Assembly (NCBI GenBank): GCA_031002005.1
Contig: JARYHS010008074.1
Location: 353,424,932-353,488,931 of the forward strand
Length of the DNA: 64,000 nt
Direction of reading: 5' to 3'
Origin: Vandiemenella viatica
Lineage: Eukaryota; Arthropoda; Insecta; Orthoptera; Morabidae
This document shows positions 33,966-46,094 of this stretch, in pieces (position 1 is the stretch's first letter; each line of letters begins with the position of its first letter). Below the pieces are notes generated by a model. The model was given only the letters and a program-made list of their open reading frames with translations. It did not search any database and was not told the DNA's origin. A program made the translations under genes and the position numbers.

Positions 33966-35132
33966 TTAAATACAATGCAATACATGTCACTAATTTGGTG
34001 CTTGTGAAAGCAGCTTAAATTATTCTGGTTCAAGCTGTATTTCAACCAGGCCACAAACTCCGCCAATATTGTCACTAGAAAATCAAGGGTTCTATCACCC
34101 AAGCATTAATACATTCACTGTATTGCATGTTAGTGATGTCATGAATTGTGACAAATTTGACTCACAGATCATGATATCAAAGCAACCACTAAAAACTGGA
34201 TGAAAGATGACCTTTGCAATATGGCAAAGTAAACAATGAATACATGTAGAACTACATTCAGCCACATGAACTATCGTGTCAGCATCATGACAATTATTAA
34301 AGTAACATAATTTAAAAATATATACTAAAATGCTCGTAACATACATTGTACAATGGAAACTGAAGAATTCATTACAACTCTTAACACACTTTACGTTAAT
34401 ATTGCAAATTAGATTTATGTCGTGATACAGTGGTTGTGTTAGTGCACGTGCTTTAGTCCAGTTTGCAAATTCTGAAGGTGTATAATGAAATTAATTGTGA
34501 TAATTTATGCTAAGCTAATTAGGAATCCTGTTATATAAAATGTTGCTACTACTTGAAATGTAGCTACGATGTGTTTAATGTGTTAAGGTGTGTCTGTATT
34601 GTTTGATTTTATAGCGGTAATATGAGCAGAGATAGTGGCTAGGTAGAAATGCTGCCTGGACTAGAATGTTCTTAAGTGTTAGTGTTAACGTGTATCTTGA
34701 TGAAAAATACTCTTAATATAGCTTCTTGAAATGAAAAGTTTCTACCTTATGTGATTGAATACATTTGTTTTAAGTGAAAGATTTGATAACTATTGGCAAA
34801 ATATTGGACAGTATGTAAAAACACTTCTTTTTTTTTATCATAGGCAACTATTTGAACTGATGTCTACAAAAAATAAAAAAGCATTACTTATCTTCAATTA
34901 AGATTTAAATTTTGATAAAAATAATTTGTAGTACAATAATAGAAAGAAAAAAAAGACACACAGGCAATAAATTTAATCAAGGTTGAATCAAAACTGCTAC
35001 GGATTTGTTATAAACATACAAAAATGACATTTTGCGCATGATTTTTTGTCACTTTTAGTGAACTGACATTTGTGCAGGTAAAATATTAGATCTTACAATT
35101 ACTTTTTGCCCCACAATCTTTAATTTCTATAT

Positions 35133-35300
35133 TATGAATGGAATTACGGTGTGATACCTGAAGTGTTATACTATTTCATGTAGGCAACTGAATCATCTCT
35201 TTGTGAACATATTGACAGTATGATATTTTTTTTTTTTTTTTAACTTATGTTAAGTACAGATTTATAGTTCCTGCTTTGAAACTAGTATTTTTTAAAGTGC
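35133..35300 (+). repeat. dispersed repeat, copy 2
   Basis: Direct-orientation partner of 33788-33965. A poly-T run near 35226-35240 is specific to this copy. Function unknown. Confidence 0.7.
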
Positions 35301-35677
35301 ATCAGTCTTAATACTTATAAACTAAACACACAGATGCATAAATCAGAAGGTTTTTGCTTTTATTTCTGAAAAGAAGTATTTGTGATGTATGTAAAAAGCA
35401 AAGAGTAACTGTGGCACTGCCATCTAAAAAATAGGAAGCTATAATGGCCCTCAAACCCAAACCTTAAACGAAATTGTATTTTATGAATTATCTGTTGCAA
35501 GCTGGGAGTTGAGTGAATATGGTTTTGTATATTTTTCTTTAATGTAATTATGAACTTGTGTAAATGGGCTTTGGTTAAGGAAAGAAACTATGCAAATACT
35601 ATTTAATATGTTTCAAGGACAGTATCATGCATGAAACATTGGTTAAATTCCAAGTATTGAGAAGAGCTACAATGTTT

Positions 35678-36307
35678 AGAGGTCAATATGTGACAGTTTG
35701 GATTGATTTGTGTGTAAATATTTTTGTCTTTTCTGTGCATTTCATAATTATTGTGAATAATTTTGATTGTGTTTAGTGTGATTTTAATTGTTTAAGTATT
35801 GTTAGAATTGCATAAATGTCAGTTGGAAGTCTTTGAATTATTCTGGAATTTTCTGTGAAAGCTTATATTTGCAGTTGGCAGAGACGAGTTTTCAGTTCTA
35901 AGTATTCAGTATTTCAAAGAGTTGTATTCAAGTTTGTTGTAATTGCTGGAACATGTGTTTACATTTGCACCTAGCATCTTTGGAGTCTGATGAGAGGTCA
36001 ATATGTGACAGTTTGGATTGATTTGTGTGTAAATATTTTTGTCTTTTCTGTGCATTTCATAATTATTGTGAATAATTTTGATTGTGTTTAGTGTGATTTT
36101 AATTGTTTAAGTATTGTTAGAATTGCATAAATGTCAGTTGGAAGTCTTTGAATTATTCTGGAATTTTCTGTGAAAGCTTATATTTGCAGTTGGCAGAGAC
36201 GAGTTTTCAGTTCTAAGTATTCAGTATTTCAAAGAGTTGTATTCAAGTTTGTTGTAATTGCTGGAACATGTGTTTACATTTGCACCTAGCATCTTTGGAG
36301 TCTGATG
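35678..36307 (+). repeat. perfect 315-bp tandem duplication
   Basis: Bases 35678-35992 and 35993-36307 appear identical by reading. The unit begins agaggtcaatatgtgacag. AT-rich, with no ORF. It is either a very recent duplication or an assembly artefact. Confidence 0.9.
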
Positions 36308-36479
36308 TTTTAAAGAAAAATAAACAAATTTGAATATGAATCTGCATGGACTCAGTATTTCATTTATAAAACGAGATATCTAACAAAACTCTTTGATAAT
36401 TATAATTTCTAAAGAAACTATTCATTTTTGCGGGATAAAAACTGTCCTTTGTCACTACGCACACAATTTACTACCTCTG

Positions 36480-37012
36480 GTAGTTACTGACGTCAAATGG
36501 GGGTTTATCAGGTTTTTGTAGTGCTACAAATTGAGCTTTCCTCCAGAGCTTTGATATCTTACAACTGTATAAACATCCACTGAACATCTCAAGAAGCCAT
36601 TTTACTTCTCTCTTCCACAACTGTTTGATCTGCTCAACATGGATGTGGTCAACACCTATAGCTTTCCCGTATTACGGGGCTTTAATACTGTTTGTTATTT
36701 CTTCAGAAGAGAAGAGGGCACTAATGGTGGATATTTCACTGGTGGTGTCATGCGTGATATTAGTTCATGTGGTCTGGTTCTTGCTTTTGCTGACTGGTTT
36801 ACTAATAAGAAATAACTGGTGGACAATATTATCAGGAGTGATGTTGTATAACTGCGTAGTTTGAAGAGGGTTATGTGTGAGTTTTTCAAGAGTTTTTCAT
36901 GCTTTTTGCTATTGTGTGTCATATAAGTGTCACTAATTAGGTCAATCCAGGTTTTTTCCCCCGGATGTTCCAGTTGTTTGTTAGCTACTGCCCAATATAA
37001 TTCCTCAGCCAC
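36480..37012 (-). pseudogene. LINE reverse transcriptase, inverted 5' segment
   Basis: The minus strand encodes the linker and start of a jockey/CR1-like reverse transcriptase: ALFSSEEITNSIKAP, IGVDHIHVEQIKQLW, WLLEMFSGCLYSCKISKLWR and KAQFVALQKPDKPPFDVSNY. In the element this segment comes immediately before the part encoded on the plus strand from 37012. It therefore lies upstream of its own continuation in reversed orientation, the signature of a 5' inversion during insertion. Confidence 0.85.
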
Positions 37013-38470
37013 ATCAATAAACTTTTTGAGAGGATGCTTCTAAAATGTCTCTTGCCTGTTATTGAGGATAAATGATACCCTAACAAGCTGGATTCAGAAC
37101 AGACCGCTCCTGCTCAGACCAAGTCCTACATCTAACACAATGTATTGAAGATGGCTTTGAAAAGGGTTCAGTTACTGGAGCTCGTTGACCTGACAGCAGC
37201 CTATGACACGATCAACATAAAGAAACTACTTCCTAAAGTATACCATGTGATGTGGGATTCTGGTTTCACAAAAATAGTCTAAGGACTAATCAGCAATAGC
37301 TTTCAGAATTCGAAAATCCACCCACGCAAAGCGAAAAACAGACTTCCTCAAGGCAGTGTTCTTGCCCCAGCTTTATTTAACATCTACACCAATGATAAAC
37401 CACTGGACACCAATTGCAAGTCCTTTATCTGCACTGATGACCTCGCCCTAGCTGCTCAAAATGTGAGCTTTGAAGTCATTGAGGGTAGACTTACATCAGC
37501 TCTTGAATCCCTTGGAACTAATTACAAGCAAAATGAACTAAACAAAACTCCCCCCAAAAAACTGAAGTCTCCGTATTTCACTTGCACAATAAATGCGCTA
37601 AGTGAAAGCTGAATGTGACCTGGAATGGATTGACTCTGCTGCACAGTGTAAACCCAAAATACTTTGGCGTAAGTCTTGACAGAGACCTCACTTTTGAAAG
37701 CCATTGCCCCAAGTTGAGCAGATCTAGCTGGGGAGCTAAACCAAGATTCTTCCACACCTCTACCTTAGCATGAAGCACTCCACAACAGTGTATGTATGTC
37801 CTGTGTGGCAAAAATAAAGTCATGCTAAGACAGTAGATGTTGCACTTCACAAAACATGCCGGCTCATCACAGGTTGTCTCAGACCATTACCTCTAGAGAA
37901 GATGGAGATATTAGCTGGCATTGCCACTGGAGACATATGCTGGGAAGTTGCCACAGGCGCGGCATGGCTTAGAGTGAACGAAGATGCCTGACACCCTCTA
38001 CATGGCTATACACCAGTCCCATTGAGAGTAATGTCCCAATCAAGCTACCTATGGACTTCAAAGCCAAAAAATGGAGCATCAAGCAATGAAAGAATATTGA
38101 CTTTGGAGAAGAGAGTGAAACATAATATAGAATGGATCAAGCCTAAAGAGGGTCTACCACCTGGGTCTGAACAACCATGGCCCATATGGAACTCACTAAA
38201 CAGGATTTGAGTTGGAGTTGGCCATTTCAAAGATACTCTTGTTTCATGTGGATACCTAGGAGAACAGGCAGATGCCACATGTTCATGTGGGTAAAGAGAA
38301 ACTATGGTACATATGTTGTTATGTCCACAAATCGGAATGAATGTATCCCAATTTGACCTCTAATCAGCTACTTACAAAGCCATCGCATTGGTGGAAAGAA
38401 AATACCTCATATTTGATGCTGTCATCGACACAAGAAGAAGACTACCTCCATGACAAATTTCATTTTAATC
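37012..38470 (+). pseudogene. jockey/CR1-like LINE, sense segment
   Basis: Begins in the reverse transcriptase (NKLFERML) and continues with VDLTAAYDT (37185-37215), LPQGSVLAPALFNIYTND (about 37340-37395) and a CTDD in place of YADD (about 37430). The thumb region is followed by a C-terminal finger-like segment (ATCSCG near 38275, then HMLLCPQIG). Multiple stops and frameshifts. The catalytic tyrosine position is altered, so it is inactive. Confidence 0.85.
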
Positions 38471-38479
38471 TGTTGAGGC

Positions 38480-39062
38480 ATGATTGACGCAGATATTACT
38501 TCCAACTTTCTCATTTATATAGATATAAATGTGCACTTGTAGATAACTATCATCAATTCAATACATATAAAATTCTTGCACTGTTCTTGCTTGTTGCAGT
38601 TGGTTCAAATAATAATTTTCTGTTTATAAGTTCTGAGAGAGTGAAATAATAATGAATGGTATTTGAATGATCTCATTCCATCAAAGCACAAAACTCGAAT
38701 GAGTCAGATCAAATCTCTGTAATACCTTCTATTCATAAGAGATAATAATTTTGAAGACCAATAGTGCCGTGAATCTTCTGCTCTTCAAAATAATTCACTT
38801 AGTAAGGATAAATTTTGTGTTTAAATGTAGTAATTCAGTATTTAGTAAAAGATGAGATACAAACAATAAAGCAATAGTAGCTATCTAAAGAGGTACAAAG
38901 GAAATATTTACACTTTTGACATCACAGCCAATAATAACCCTTAATTTGAATTCAAATTCTCCACAACCCTGTTAATTATTTTCCCAAACCATTTAAACAT
39001 GCATAAAATTTTATCCTCTATGCCTTACATAAACATTATGACATCTACTTTTGCAAAGGAAT

Positions 39063-39096
<34 letters not shown>

Positions 39097-39640
39097 CTGC
39101 AAATCACAAAAGCAGATTGGGGAGGAATTCAACACTTAAATTATATAAGATAACTAAAAAATAAAATAAAAAGGGGTAGTTAGATGACTGAGGGAATTGA
39201 CTTTGGAGCATGTGTTTCATTGCAATTAAATTAATAATAATAAACAATAAATATTCTCTATTACCATGATATTGTTACTTTCCCCTATATGTCTCTCTTT
39301 CTGCAAAATAATTTTCGAGTGTTTCTCTTTCTTGCTAAAATGACTCAAATGTTAAAATCTCTCTATACTTTTATCTTATGGTGGCAAACATAAAATTAAT
39401 ATCAGACAAATCTTCCTTATGATTTCTAATTTACCAATATTACCATTTGTTTCTCATGCTGAGTGCTTAAATTACTAAAATCAAGTGTTTTGTTATTATG
39501 CTATTCTGCTTTCTCAAGTATTTTTAAATCTTATATCTAATTTTATTCCTTTACTCTAACATCATTTAACTATCTTGATGACTTCTAAACTGCTCATTTT
39601 TTCTCTCTAGTTAACTCTATGACTATTTGATAACTGAAAT
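38480..39640. other. AT-rich spacer with poly-A run
   Basis: No gene recognised. A long A run lies near 39070-39095. Confidence 0.4.
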
Positions 39641-39649
39641 CTTGTCTCA

Positions 39650-39895
39650 TTCGCCTTTTTTTGTTTTGATTTATACCTTGTCAACACTGAGGTCATTAGG
39701 GGTGGGAAATGAATGGAGGCAAGGAACAGGAACGTATTTAATCATGGCCTTTTAAAGGAAGCATCCTGGAATTATCCTGGAATGATTTGGGGAAACCATG
39801 GAAAACACAAATCTGGATGGCCGGACAGGGATTTGACCCAAATCCTCCCGACTGCGAGGCCAGAGCATTCCTGCTCACCCACCACGTTAGGTGAC
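39650..39895 (-). repeat. tRNA-derived SINE, best copy
   Basis: On the minus strand, an A-box-like 'gtggtgggtgagcag' is followed by a B-box-like 'gggtcaaatcc', then the body shared with the copies at 21294 and 521 (ccatggtttccccaaatc). These are the Pol III promoter features of a tRNA-derived SINE. It is not a tRNA gene. Confidence 0.75.
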
Positions 39896-40051
39896 TGAAA
39901 GCCATCGTAATGCCAATATTTTTCTTTTTTTATTGAAAGTCCTATCTTACAGTTCTAATTGGCATCTTTATCCTATTCTGCAACTGGATCTAATTATCTG
40001 AATATTGCCTATATCAATAATAAATAATTTAATATAGTGTGTGATCATTAC

Positions 40052-40187
40052 CTGCTGCCTTTTGTTCTGAGCATATGCCATAGTTCCATCAAATGGAGAC
40101 ATCTTTTCGAACTGCAGGTCATCAGGATTTAATTTTTGTACCAGAAGTCCTCCAGAAGAAACTGTTATAACCCTTGGCTTCTCTGAC
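40052..40187 (-). CDS. DHRS12: DHRS12-like dehydrogenase, one internal exon
   Basis: A 136-bp exon on the minus strand, bounded by an AG acceptor (ttttag before 40187) and a GT donor (gtaatg after 40052). Read in phase 1 it gives SEKPRVITVSSGGLLVQKLN, then PDDLQFEKMSPFDGTMAYAQ and NKRQQ. This contains the short-chain dehydrogenase/reductase catalytic serine region (VSSGG) and the catalytic Y-x-x-x-K (YAQNK). The VSSGGxLVQKL and FDGTMxYAQNKRQQ blocks are characteristic of DHRS12 (SDR family member 12). There are no stops or frameshifts. The neighbouring exons were not found in the window, so they lie beyond long introns or outside it. This is the only convincing host exon; the surrounding transposons probably sit in its introns. 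Confidence 0.85.
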
Positions 40188-40189
40188 CT

Positions 40190-43100
40190 AAAATATATTT
40201 TTTACATTCTAAGAAAAATAAAAATACCAGTCAAGAACTATTAATAGCATAAAACCAGACAACATCAAAAATATTTACAAAACCTATAGATAAAAAATGC
40301 TCAATATCAGCATTCTACATTGTTATTTTTTTTTCTCCATGTAGTGAGTTTTTCTTCTCCATTTTCATTATTTAGTCATTTAGAACATTATTTGCAATAG
40401 TTCTTCCCTACTTCTAAAACTCTGACAATGGAGGAAGGTCAGCTGTTAAATTAAATTGAATTTGGTAAAAGTATGTGATGATACAACAGTATCATTGGTA
40501 TATCGATAGTGGTAAATGTGAGAAGATTGTCGCGGGTAAAGATGGTGGGTGCCTGTGGCCAGCTGCCGAACAGTTAAGACGTTTAAGCATGCGGTTCTGA
40601 AGAATGCCACAAATATGGTATTTGTGTGTGCGGCAGTGATTATGTAAGAGTAAAACTACATAACTGTTTACTGAATATCAGTGGTACCCCAAAATGTTTG
40701 TGTAATGACTGTGACGTGAAGGAACAGTGCTTGCAATGAGTGTAATACGGCGGATATATGTTGGCCTGAACATTCTTCCTAATTAAGAACTGTGCAATCT
40801 TCTAAATACGGTCATATTAGGTTATTAATCACTGGTGATTTGCCTTGGCAAGCTGTATCAGTTTTCAAGTTATTAAAAGTGTAATGTGTTCATATTTACA
40901 CGTTGTTGCTTTGTGTGTCAGCCGGCAACATTTTCCTGTAATCGGCCGAGTAGGTCGTCCTAACTTGTAGAACTGTAACGACGACTGATGTATTTATATG
41001 TTAAGGCCTGTGAACAGCGACTGAAGGAATGCAATTGAATTTAATGTTAGTATCACGCCAAGGAAAGACTATATAACAAACTACTGCCAGTCAGCTCAAT
41101 ATGTTTATTTTAACAATTCAAATCCTTACAAGTGGTATGGCGTATTTTAGGACAGGATCCACTGGTAGAACTGTTACAATAGGCTGTGGTGGATGGATGC
41201 ATATTGTATACTTTGCACTGAGGCCTGCTACAAGGAAAGCAGCTGAAGCATGTTTTAGGAGCATTAGAGGGTTTATATTTTTGCACCAGTATACCTTTTT
41301 AAGTTATGTGGTCTGCTGAAGGTGATGCAAGGTGTTGTTGGGAGGATGCAATACATTTCAGGAAAAGATCTGAGGAAATGATGGCCATGATGAAGAATAT
41401 AGTTCAGGAATTGCAGGTCAGGAGAAAACAGGGTGAAAAAGACAGCATTACAATTAGTTTTAGGTTGTCTGTTTTAGTGTGGTGGACAGTTTGTCGCTGA
41501 AGATATCTGTTTATGGACCAATACCGTAGGGTAATTACATAATGTAAGGGATTGATTCGGGCTGTTCTGAAAGGGTTCTTAGTTAGAGCATTTGATGTTT
41601 ATTACATTGTTGTTGAAATTTTATGTTTATCATTTCCTCAGTTCGTTTTGCACTTGGAAGGACGAGTGGAAATTTGTAAGATTATAAACTCTTACCTTGT
41701 CACTAAAATGTGAGGATACTTCCATATGATACACAGTCATATAAGCATCATGTGCCCTGATAACAACAATGTAAGGGAGTTGTATGAATAAATCTGAGTT
41801 AACTTATCTGGAATGTAATAGAAGACTGGAATAGGGACATGATGGAGCATATGCTCATGTGGTAATTTCTTTTCCCCTACTCTTCCTCCTCATCATCTTA
41901 TATCCTTTGAGTCTCCTCATTCAACTGCTTTTTCCCTTTAAGAATTTTGATTTTAAATTCTTTCCGAATTTTTATAAATCATTCATCACTTGGTAATTTA
42001 TTTCAATCCCTGACTCTCTTAAGTAAAAAAGCAAATTTTCCCACTCGCTTATGCACGACATTGAGTGCCAGCTTGTTGTAGGGGTCATATTTTTCCATCC
42101 ATGTACTACTCCTAATTCTTAAACCAAAACATTTTCTAGACACACTACAACATATACTTTGTACACTCACAGAATTCTCTTCACTCTCCTCCTGTCTTCT
42201 AGGGAAGTGTTGCCATCATGATCTTTGTGTGATAAGTATATTTTTTCTTCATTAAAAGATTAGTTTAAGTGACAGAGATTGAGGATCATACTGGCATTCA
42301 TCCTAATAGCTGCAGAAATCAACCTAAAACCACACTGGGTATGAAGGGACCTGTACTTGTGCCCAGTCCCATTATACTTCCATGATCCAGTGTGTGCACT
42401 GAGCAACACTGGCAGGTATTACTTATTATTACAACTGATCTGAAAATATCAAAAGACAACTTAGCATCAGCTGTGGATTACGCATACTGGGTAGTCACAT
42501 TAGGGAAGCAAAATATAATGAACATCTCTAGATAACCCAGTTTCCCCACAGAAGCAGTTCAGCAAAAGAGACATGGCAATTGTCTTTTTGGTTGCTACAC
42601 CAGGAGACTGGTCACTGATCTTATAAGTAGTTCATGTGGCTGTGCGGTTTGTGGGTACCTGCATGAACTTGGTTATTTTCTTCAAAACGAGAACAGCCTA
42701 AAATATTGCGGTTTTTTTGGGGGGAGGGAGGGATTTGTGGAGTGTTTTCTGTTGCTGCTACCTTCCTCCCACCAACTTTCATTAATATGGTGGGTATATT
42801 TTATCTTTCCTATAAATCACCTCATGGTATTTCTTCCACTCCTTTGTTGCACAATTATTAACAACAAGAATTATACACATCCAGGTCTGGGAACTTGAAA
42901 CAAGCACGCAAAATATCACTGGAACACCAGCCATGACAACTGTGAACTTAATTATTTTTTAGAAATAGCTGCAAACACAACAAATGTTTCCAATTATTTG
43001 GGAAATAATGTTAATTAAATATCTCCTTCCCTCAAAAGTCAACAGTGCAATTCATAACATATTATGTATACCTGTATTATGGTATAAAATAAAAAAGAAT

Positions 43101-43820
43101 TATTAATCACTAAATTAAAATTGGTTGGTTGTTACTGGATATGGTCTGAGTTATTAATAAATTATATACATGTGTCTAAATACTTGTTACTATTAGAATT
43201 TTTTTTAATATTCCAAAAATATAAGCACTGTGCTAATTCTGTTACAATTTTTCCAATTAGCTGAAATTTTTTGCAGAAATGACTAAAAATTGGATATTTA
43301 TGCTCAGAGTAAACTCCCAAATTTTTCTAAATAAACACCTTCCAATCAAGTTGGAAAGCATAACTGACCAGGTCTGTCATGTAAATTGGTTTAAAATGTG
43401 AAATTAATAGTGAAAATTACTAGTATTATTGTTGGTGAATAGAATATTGACAGTTAGATTTTAAATAATGGTTTATTTTGCCTTATAGTTGAGCTAGTTT
43501 ATAGTAACATAAGAAATTATATTTACATATTAATAGCTGAAAGCTATGTAATTAAAAACTGTATAACTAAACTTTGTGATAATTAACAATTTAAATACAC
43601 ATATCTACCTAATTAAACTAAAATTACAAATTAGGATAAGGAAATGAACCATCGCTTACCTTAGATGGTCGCTGGATGGCATGGACACATGTAACAGACA
43701 CAAATGCAAGAGACAATTCAATTTTGACTCTTCGCCCATTGTTAGTGAAAAGAACATTACAAAGAAAGAGTGCTGTAGATGGCAGCCTCAAACATTGAGC
43801 ACTGAGCAAGGCATATTATT
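40190..43820. other. presumed intron/intergenic, unresolved
   Basis: No confirmed exon. Plus-strand frames at 41101-41500 have no known motif. A minus-strand 61-codon frame (43624-43809) runs through a GTAAG near 43657, but nothing identifies it. Confidence 0.35.
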
Positions 43821-44529
43821 TGGTGTTCGTGGTTAATTATCATAAAATAATTAGTCCACAATACAGTTTACAATTTTAACTGTTTTTATTTTCATATAGC
43901 ATTGAACTTCTTAGATACTAGTCACATGTATTCACAAACTCCAGTGATTACATTTAACACTTCTTCCAAAGACAATATTGCCATAAACTTTCACAGTACA
44001 CATAAAACTGTTCGCTAAAAACTTTGTCCATAAACTGTGTCACCTGTCTCTGATGTTCGCTTTACATAAGTTTCATTTAAAGTTCAAGAACATTACAAAA
44101 GGCTTCCGACAGATATTTCTTGAACTTTAAGTATTGTTAAATAATTAAAAACATATTAAAACCAAACAAATTAATATATAATCATTTACAATCATTACAA
44201 AATGCTAAGAAATGAAAATTAAAGATACTTAAACGCCAAATTATCCACGTAAATCATTTTAAGCTGTATTAAATGAACTTTTAAACATCGTAGCTCACTT
44301 TAATACTTGGAATTACAAACATTTAACCAATTCTCTTGCATAGTTCTCTCCTTAAACATATTAAATAGTATTTACATAATTTATTTTCATAAAACAAAAT
44401 CCATTTACACCAATTTACAGTAAATTGCAAGACAAACATACAAAAATCATATTTAATAAAACTCTGGCTTGCTACAAATATTTCATAAAATACAATTCCA
44501 TTTAAAATCTATGTTTCAGGGCTATTACA
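43821..44529 (-). repeat. 3' LTR
   Basis: Starts TG and ends CA when read on either strand. It matches 52755-53015 through 'aaataattagtcc', 'cacttcttccaaagacaata' and 'acataaaactgttcgct'. It is longer than the other LTR by an AT-rich segment at about 44100-44510. Confidence 0.75.
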
Positions 44530-44530
44530 A

Positions 44531-44539
44531 CCTCTCCCT
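44531..44539 (-). promoter_or_regulatory. polypurine tract
   Basis: The minus strand reads agggagagg directly before the 3' LTR start (tgtaatagccc). This fits the plus-strand primer site of an LTR retrotransposon and fixes its orientation. Confidence 0.65.
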
Positions 44540-44739
44540 AGTATTCACTTGATTTTACATATTTAAAATTGATTGAATCCTTCATGAAGATAAGCAGAAT
44601 GTATGTACATATAATGTCAACATAAAGAGATTAAAATTAATCAGCCACAATAACTTTTACCATTACACAATCCAAATATACAAGCCTTCATTACATACCA
44701 TTTCTGTTAGATATATTTCGTGAATCTTTAGAAGAAATA

Positions 44740-46090
44740 AAAAAGTACTTTCTTACTGGAAATTAACGCAGGTGATTCCCAATTTCAAGAAAGGAGATGG
44801 GAGAGATCCTAGGAATTATTTACCCATATCTCTAACATCTGTTTGCAGTAGAATTCTGCAGCATGTCATATGCTCTAACGTTATGAAGTTTCTAGATGAA
44901 AATGAATTACTTACAGCAAACCAACACAGATTTCAGAAAAACAAATCGTGTGAAACACAACTGGCCCTATTTTCACATGACACAATGAAAGTTATCGATG
45001 CAGGATCACAAGTTGATGCAATTTGTTTGGATTTTCAGAAAGCTTTTGACTCTGAACCACACAACTGACTTTTAACGAAAATTTGAGCATAGGTATATCG
45101 GATCAAATTTACGAATGGATACGTGATTTTCTAACTGGTCGGTCACAATATGTCATTGTTGATGGAGAAGCCTCTACAAAGCTAGATGTTACTTCGGGGG
45201 TTCCTCAAGGAAGTGTAATAGCATCACTTCTTTACCTAATTTTTATAAACGATCTCGGTGACAACTTAATTGTGGGATGCGATTGTTTGCTGATGATGCA
45301 ATTAGCTATAGGGAAGTGAGGTGCTCTGAAATTGCTTAGAAATTCAGTGCAATCTGTATGTTATTTCAGAATGGTAACATAATTGGCAGCTTACACCTAA
45401 CTGCAAAAAGTGCAAGGCAATGCAAATAAGTAATAAAAAGACATGAGTACAAAGTTGACAATTCAGCTGTTGACACGTTGGATTCCCTGAAGTACCTAGG
45501 CATAACAGTACAAAGCAACATGAAATAGGATATGCACATAACTTCCATCGTAGGCAAAGCTAATTCTAAACTACAATTCATAGGTCATTTTTTGAGAGGT
45601 TGTAATGCTAATACAAAGGAAATGGCATACAAAACACTAGTGCGTCCGCATTTGGATTACTGTTGTCAAATTTGAGATGCGTATCGCAAGGGATTGATTG
45701 ACACATTAGAAGAAGTACAGAAGAGAGCCGCTCAATTCATAACTGCTAGTTACAGTCCTTATGCAAGTGTCACAGAGCTGATACATGGGTTGGGCTGGGA
45801 TTGTTTGGCGGACAGACGATGTCATTTTTGTTTGAATTTGTTGGAGAATATGTTAAAATCTTTAATTTATGAGTGCAATTAAAAAATTCTTCTGCCAACC
45901 TATTTAGGTCACAATGACAGGAGGAAAAGATTCGAGAAATGAGATGCTGTACTGATACTTTTATGTATTCTTTCTTTCCTCATTCTGTTCGGGATTGGAA
46001 TGCATAGAATTAGAATTAATGCTTAACATCATCTGCCACCCACAGTATTTGTGAATTGCAGAGTATAGATGTAGATGTAGATGTAGATGT
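44740..46090 (+). pseudogene. CR1-like LINE, 5'-truncated, nested
   Basis: Translation gives reverse transcriptase motifs: VIPNFKKGDGRDPRNYLPIS, ICLDFQKAFDSEPHN, SGVPQGSVIASLLYLIFIND, and LFADD (in a shifted frame near 45290). YLGITVQSNM and a C-terminal EEVQKRAAQFI follow. It ends in a (gatgta)n tract at 46064-46090, the microsatellite tail typical of this LINE group. Stops and frameshifts make it inactive. It is inserted in the 3' part of the LTR element. Confidence 0.88.
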
Positions 46091-46094
46091 TGTA

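Noticed and set aside
41101..41500. Two adjacent plus-strand frames resembling a gene
   Set aside because: No conserved motif, no clear splice structure and no similarity to anything in the window.
43624..43809. Possible host first exon with a gtaag donor
   Set aside because: The translation matches nothing I know, and the only support is one common splice-like pentamer.
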